Positions 35,928 through 39,767 of a stretch of DNA of 39,767 bases are shown here, one piece after another. The position numbers and the translations under genes were made by a program. This DNA comes from Leucothrix mucor. Its GTDB lineage: Bacteria; Pseudomonadota; Gammaproteobacteria; Thiotrichales; Thiotrichaceae. The stretch spans positions 1-39,767 of the forward strand of contig DQSN01000245.1 of assembly GCA_015663245.1 (NCBI GenBank), in the 5' to 3' direction. A model generated the notes under the pieces. That model was not told the origin of the DNA. It did no database searches and saw only the letters and a program-made list of their open reading frames with translations. Numbering within the stretch: the first letter of the stretch is position 1; every line of letters starts with the position of its first letter.

Positions 35928-37577
35928 ATGGATCAACAACGCCCCTTATTATATTTTACCTTGTTGTTTTTAGGTTACTTAATTTGGACAACATGGTTAC
36001 AAGATCATGCACCTAAACCAAGTGTACCTATCTCGAATAATGGATCTATTACACAAAGCGCTACCTCACCTTCGCAGCAGTTGGATGTGCCTGCTGGTGT
36101 AGCTACGCCAGCGACGACTACTAATGGTAGTGTTCCAACAGAAGCAGCTCAAAAAAATAATGGTAGTGAGATTCATGTAAAAACGGATGTTTTGGATATT
36201 ATTATCAGTACGGTGGGTGGTTCTATCGTTCAGGCTGATTTATTAAGTTATCCTGTGAGCTTAGAAGAAAAAGACAATCCTATACGTGTTCTGGATCGTA
36301 ATAAATCCTATGCGGCACAATCGGGGCTAATTGGTGAGTCAGCAGAGTTAGCACCTAACCACTATGCAAAATTCACCTCACCACAATCAGAATACCAATT
36401 ATTGGATGGCAGTAATGAGCTGGTTGTTCCATTAAGCTGGACAAATGGGCAAGGTATTACTGTTACAAAGCGTTTTATATTCAAAGAAGGTAGTTTTTTA
36501 ATAGCGGTAGAACAAACTATCGATAATCAGTCGGCGGTTGTTTGGAAAGGTAGCCATTACCAACAAATTACGCATGGCCCAAATAATGTATCTAACGGCA
36601 TGATGGGGAGACAAGCTTATGTAGGTAGTGCTTACTACAATGATAAGTATGATAAAATCAGCTTTTCTGATATGGAAGATGAAACGCTAAGTAATGTGGT
36701 AAAAGGCGGCTGGGCGGCAATGCTTGAACATTACTTTGTAAGTGCATGGATTCCACCTAAAGATCAAGATAATACTTATTATACGAATTATCTCAAAGAT
36801 AATAATCGCTATATATTAGGTGTGAAATCTCCTGCAATTCAGGTTGCAGCAGGTACCAAAGGTAATCTAAATAGCCAATTTTATGTGGGTCCAAAAAATC
36901 AGGCTGACTTGGAAAAAATATCCCAAGGTTTAGATCTAACGGTAGACTATGGTGTATTTAGTTTTGTTTCCAAGCCTTTATTTTGGGTAATGCAATACAT
37001 ACATGATGTTGTTGGAAACTGGGGTTGGACGATTATTTTAGTTACCCTATTGATCAAAATAGTCTTCTTCTATCCTTCTGCAATTAGTTATCGTTCGATG
37101 GCACGAATGAAGAAAATGGCGCCTAAAATTAAAGAACTCAATGAAAGGTTCAAGGGTGACCCACAAGGAAAACAGAAAGCAACTATGGATTTTTACCGCA
37201 AGGAAAAAATTAATCCATTAGGTGGTTGTTTGCCGATGCTCATCCAAATGCCCGTTTTTATGGGATTATATTGGGTACTATTAGAAAGTGTAGAATTACG
37301 TCAAGCACCGTGGTTGGCTTGGTATCAAGATTTATCTGTTCTTGATCCTTATTATGTACTACCACTGATTTTTGGTGCGAGTATGTTTATCCAGCAAAAA
37401 TTGAATCCACCACAAATGGATCCAATGCAGCAGAAAATATTTGCATTTTTGCCGATAATATTTACTGTAATGTTCTTATTTTTCCCCGCAGGCTTAGTGT
37501 TGTACTGGGTTGTTAATAATATATTATCGATATTACAACAGTGGTATATCACCAAACAGATTGTTGATAGCGATTGA
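35928..37577 (+). CDS. yidC: Membrane protein insertase YidC (Oxa1 family)
   Basis: The 549-residue protein has an N-terminal membrane helix (QRPLLYFTLLFLGYLIWTTW), a Ser/Thr-rich segment and a large periplasmic beta domain (about 80-340). The five-helix insertase core (about 355-545) has MARMKKMAPKIKELNERF, NPLGGCLPMLIQMPVFMGLYWVL and FFPAGLVLYWVVNNILSILQQW. This is the full-length Gram-negative form. It inserts proteins into the inner membrane with or without SecYEG. A hairpin terminator follows the stop. Confidence 0.97.
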   Translation: MDQQRPLLYFTLLFLGYLIWTTWLQDHAPKPSVPISNNGSITQSATSPSQQLDVPAGVATPATTTNGSVPTEAAQKNNGSEIHVKTDVLDIIISTVGGSIVQADLLSYPVSLEEKDNPIRVLDRNKSYAAQSGLIGESAELAPNHYAKFTSPQSEYQLLDGSNELVVPLSWTNGQGITVTKRFIFKEGSFLIAVEQTIDNQSAVVWKGSHYQQITHGPNNVSNGMMGRQAYVGSAYYNDKYDKISFSDMEDETLSNVVKGGWAAMLEHYFVSAWIPPKDQDNTYYTNYLKDNNRYILGVKSPAIQVAAGTKGNLNSQFYVGPKNQADLEKISQGLDLTVDYGVFSFVSKPLFWVMQYIHDVVGNWGWTIILVTLLIKIVFFYPSAISYRSMARMKKMAPKIKELNERFKGDPQGKQKATMDFYRKEKINPLGGCLPMLIQMPVFMGLYWVLLESVELRQAPWLAWYQDLSVLDPYYVLPLIFGASMFIQQKLNPPQMDPMQQKIFAFLPIIFTVMFLFFPAGLVLYWVVNNILSILQQWYITKQIVDSD

Positions 37578-37590
37578 TATTGATCGTGGT

Positions 37591-37627
37591 AGCCCCCTAT
37601 TAAATAATAGATAGAGGGCTGCTTTTA
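37591..37627 (+). terminator. Hairpin terminator after yidC
   Basis: AGCCCCCTAT at 37591-37600 pairs with ATAGAGGGCT at 37611-37620 with one mismatch across a 10-nt loop, then GCTTTTAT follows. It separates the rpmH-rnpA-yidC unit from mnmE. Confidence 0.75.
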
Positions 37628-37658
37628 TCTTTTTGATAGAAATAGAGCGAATCTAAAG

Positions 37659-38996
37659 ATGATACCTCAAGATACGATAGTCGCAGTTGCAACACCTGCG
37701 GGACGAGGTGGTGTTGGCATTATTCGTGTCTCTGGTGATTTATCGGCACAGATAGCAATGACCATATTAGGTCATCTACCCTCCCCTCGAAAAGCCGTTT
37801 ATACAGAATTTAAATCAGAAAATGATGATATTCTAGATAGTGGCATTGCTATTTATTTTCCCTCCCCTCGCTCATTCACGGGCGAAAATGTAATTGAGTT
37901 TCAAGGTCATGGCGGACCTGTCGTGCTAGATATGGTACTAAAGCGCTGTCTTTCTTTAGGTGCTAGGTTAGCTAGACCAGGCGAGTTTTCTGAACGTGCT
38001 TTTTTAAACGATAAATTAGATTTGACCCAAGCAGAAGCCATCTCTGATTTAATCGATAGTAGCTCCGAACAAGCGGCACGTTCTGCTTTACGCTCACTGC
38101 AAGGTCATTTTTCTTCCGCTATTGATGATTTGCTTAATAAACTTATTGAGCTACGCGTCTATGTCGAAGCGGCACTGGATTTCCCCGAAGAAGAAATTGA
38201 TTTTTTAGCGGGAGATGCAGTTACAAATCGTTTGGATGAGATAAAGCAGCAACTACAGCAGATATTTAATAAAGCAAAACAAGGTAGTTTACTGCGCGAA
38301 GGCATGCAATTAGTGATTGTGGGGCAGCCCAATGCAGGTAAATCGAGCTTGCTAAATGCCTTATCAGGTAATGATAGCGCAATTGTCACGGAGATTGCAG
38401 GTACGACTCGGGATGTTTTACGTGAAACAATAAACTTGGATGGAATGCCCCTACATATCATCGATACAGCAGGTTTACGCGATAGTGACGATCCCGTTGA
38501 AAAAATAGGTATAGCACGTGCATGGCAAGAAGTAGAAAAAGCTGATCTAATTCTCTTATTAATTGATGACACAGACGATAATTTAGAAGGCAATACAAAA
38601 ATCTTACAGCGGTTACCTACAGCACTTCCTATTTTACAGGTACACAATAAAATAGATTTAAGTAAGAGAGAATTAGGTGAAAGAGACGGGAAGATTTATA
38701 TTTCTGCCAAGCAGCAGATAGGTATCGATTTATTAAAAAAACTACTTAAACACTATATGGGTTATCAAAGTGAGCAAGAAGATAGCTTTATAGCACGGCG
38801 TCGTCATTTACAAGCTTTGGAAGAAACACAACAAGCTGTTGATAATGCAGAGTATCAACTAAAAGAGTGTAATGCAGGAGAGCTAATGGCAGAAGAGCTA
38901 CGGTTAGCCCAAGACTCCCTAGGACAGATAACAGGTCGATATACATCTGATGATTTGTTAGGGGAAATATTCAGTAATTTTTGTATAGGAAAGTAG
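37659..38996 (+). CDS. mnmE: tRNA modification GTPase MnmE (TrmE)
   Basis: The 445-residue protein has the N-terminal folate-binding domain ([21 protein letters not shown] at the start). The inserted G domain has Walker [10 protein letters not shown] (222-230), [12 protein letters not shown] (245-256), DTAGLRD (269-275) and NKID near 328. The C-terminal catalytic CIGK (cysteine 442) completes the family pattern. With MnmG it makes 5-carboxymethylaminomethyl-uridine at tRNA wobble positions. mnmG, normally next, is not present downstream: an integrase remnant follows instead. Confidence 0.97.
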   Translation: MIPQDTIVAVATPAGRGGVGIIRVSGDLSAQIAMTILGHLPSPRKAVYTEFKSENDDILDSGIAIYFPSPRSFTGENVIEFQGHGGPVVLDMVLKRCLSLGARLARPGEFSERAFLNDKLDLTQAEAISDLIDSSSEQAARSALRSLQGHFSSAIDDLLNKLIELRVYVEAALDFPEEEIDFLAGDAVTNRLDEIKQQLQQIFNKAKQGSLLREGMQLVIVGQPNAGKSSLLNALSGNDSAIVTEIAGTTRDVLRETINLDGMPLHIIDTAGLRDSDDPVEKIGIARAWQEVEKADLILLLIDDTDDNLEGNTKILQRLPTALPILQVHNKIDLSKRELGERDGKIYISAKQQIGIDLLKKLLKHYMGYQSEQEDSFIARRRHLQALEETQQAVDNAEYQLKECNAGELMAEELRLAQDSLGQITGRYTSDDLLGEIFSNFCIGK

Positions 38997-39108
38997 TATC
39001 TAAAATCAAGACATGGCAATAGACACTAAATACCACACTCCATCCCCAATAATCAATCCTTTACCCTTTATTGCTGTCTACTAAGAACTCCTAAAAGCTC
39101 TGTTTTTA

Positions 39109-39157
39109 TGTTCCCATTCTTATATTTTGTACTTTAGATGGGAACAATCGGGGAACA
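39109..39157. promoter_or_regulatory. Repeated GGGAACA words before the integrase, candidate arm-type or operator sites
   Basis: TGTTCCCAT (39109-39117) is the exact inverse of ATGGGAACA (39138-39146), and a further GGGAACA follows at 39151-39157, 11 bp on. Such short repeated words lie before many tyrosine-integrase genes and bind the integrase N-domain or a control protein. The last copy is 18 bp before the integrase start. Confidence 0.5.
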
Positions 39158-39175
39158 CCTAAAAAGGGAGTGGAT

Positions 39176-39652
39176 ATGGCATTGTCTGATACAGCACTTA
39201 AACGCTTGAAACCAAAAAATAAAAATTATTCTAAATTAGATGGGCGTGGTTTGTTTATCGAGGTGCTAAAAACTAAAAAAATATGGCGCTTGAGGTACAG
39301 AATAAACGGTAAACAAGAAAAAATAACCTTTGGTGAATACCCTACCGTACTACTAGTAGAAGCAAGGAAAATGCGAGAAGAGGCGAGAGGGTTAATAGCA
39401 AAGGGTATTTCACCTGCAAGGCATAAACAGCAAGCAAAGAGAGAAGAGACCAAACGATACACTGTAGAAGATTTTGCTAATGCTTGGTTTGTCGATGTAG
39501 CCAGTAAAGCAAATAAAAATCCAAAAACAATTAAGTCCGCATTAACAAATGATGTGCTTCCTATCGTGGGGCATTTAAAACTGGAAGATGTGATCGTTCA
39601 GGATGTATCAGCCGTTGTAGATAAAATAAAAGCACGAGGTTCTGATCATTAG
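39176..39652 (+). pseudogene. Truncated tyrosine-type integrase (DUF4102/P4-like), catalytic domain missing
   Basis: From the ATG at 39176 (ribosome site AAAAGGGAG) the frame codes for 158 residues. Residues about 1-85 are the DUF4102 N-terminal domain (LSDTALKRLKPK, GLFIEVLKTKKIWRLRYR, GEYPTVLLVEARKMREEA). About 95-158 are the start of the SAM-like core-binding domain (YTVEDFANAWFV, KTIKSALTNDVLPIVGHLKLEDV). The frame stops after ARGSDH. The R-H-x-x-R...Y catalytic domain of about 200 residues is missing, and none of the following 115 bp resembles it in any frame I read, so a rearrangement or insertion lies near 39652. It could not catalyse recombination as it stands. Confidence 0.85.
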
Positions 39653-39767
39653 GCATTGTTTACCCGAAACTTGGCATCCTTCATTTTCCAGTTGACACTT
39701 TTAAAATAAAAAGTGCCTCTATGGGATAACGAGACTCTAATTTGTTCTAAACTAGAGTCCCTTTAAC
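39653..39767. other. Non-coding right edge with two hairpins, possible mobile-element junction
   Basis: Two inverted repeats occur: CACTTTT/AAAAGTG (39696-39715, 6-nt loop) and GACTCTA/TAGAGTC (39733-39759, 13-nt loop). Neither is typical of an integrase gene's interior, so this stretch may be the end of an inserted element. On the minus strand a frame can be read that ends in a stop at about 39681; its owner would lie beyond the window. Confidence 0.4.

Noticed and set aside
38159-38647. 162-residue antisense frame inside mnmE
   Set aside because: Shadow frame of a conserved GTPase, without its own features.
38997-39175. tRNA gene as integration site for the integrase
   Set aside because: I could not fold a cloverleaf or find a T-arm motif here; the attachment site, if any, is not a tRNA in this window.

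Overview
The window is a piece of an AT-rich gammaproteobacterial chromosome that spans the replication origin. The evidence is the block dnaA-dnaN-recF-gyrB on the minus strand facing away from rpmH-rnpA-yidC-mnmE on the plus strand, perfect DnaA boxes in both non-coding gaps beside dnaA, and a perfect 16-bp parS-type palindrome inside the end of recF. A gamma-type GyrB, RapA, an OxyR with its two redox cysteines, a hybrid peroxiredoxin-glutaredoxin and a complete ccmA-I set support a respiring gammaproteobacterium. The genus cannot be fixed from the sequence alone.

Layout. 1-3090: a lone cyclic-nucleotide-binding domain protein, exonuclease III (xthA) and an AmpG-like permease that overlaps xthA by 4 nt. 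3091-3421: a non-coding leader full of hairpins. 3422-7145: a large secreted protein with repeated Ig-like, two-cysteine domains, and an OmpA-family protein directly downstream. 7178-7340: a MITE-like or structured-RNA inverted repeat. 7492-11013 (minus): MazG-like pyrophosphohydrolase, a PP2C phosphatase-Ser/Thr kinase fusion and a ChrA chromate transporter. 11051-18318 (minus): the whole cytochrome c maturation operon ccmABCDEFGHI, including a 56-residue ccmD that is easily missed. 18461-19960: an unrecognised 314-aa protein and a small cysteine-rich lipoprotein. 19965-22868 (minus): RapA. 23000-26229: an oxidative-stress block with a glutathione-reductase-like flavoprotein, the hybrid Prx5-Grx peroxidase and a divergent OxyR. 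26293-27982 (minus): a thioredoxin-fold protein and a DUF1287 lipoprotein. 28252-38996: the origin region. 38997-39767: a tyrosine-integrase remnant cut off before its catalytic domain, where mnmG (gidA) would normally follow mnmE.

How the parts work together. The hybrid peroxidase uses glutathione, which the neighbouring reductase would regenerate, and OxyR sits divergently with palindromes in the shared promoter region. CcmABCD load and export haem with the chaperone CcmE, and CcmFGHI attach it to apocytochromes, which implies c-type cytochrome respiration. The origin genes carry out initiation (DnaA), clamp loading targets (DnaN), gap repair (RecF) and supercoil control (GyrB), with parS marking the region for ParB-dependent segregation. 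The least familiar material is the Ig-like/OmpA pair, the inverted repeat behind it, the orphan 314-aa protein, and the reductase that lacks the usual NADPH-binding arginines.
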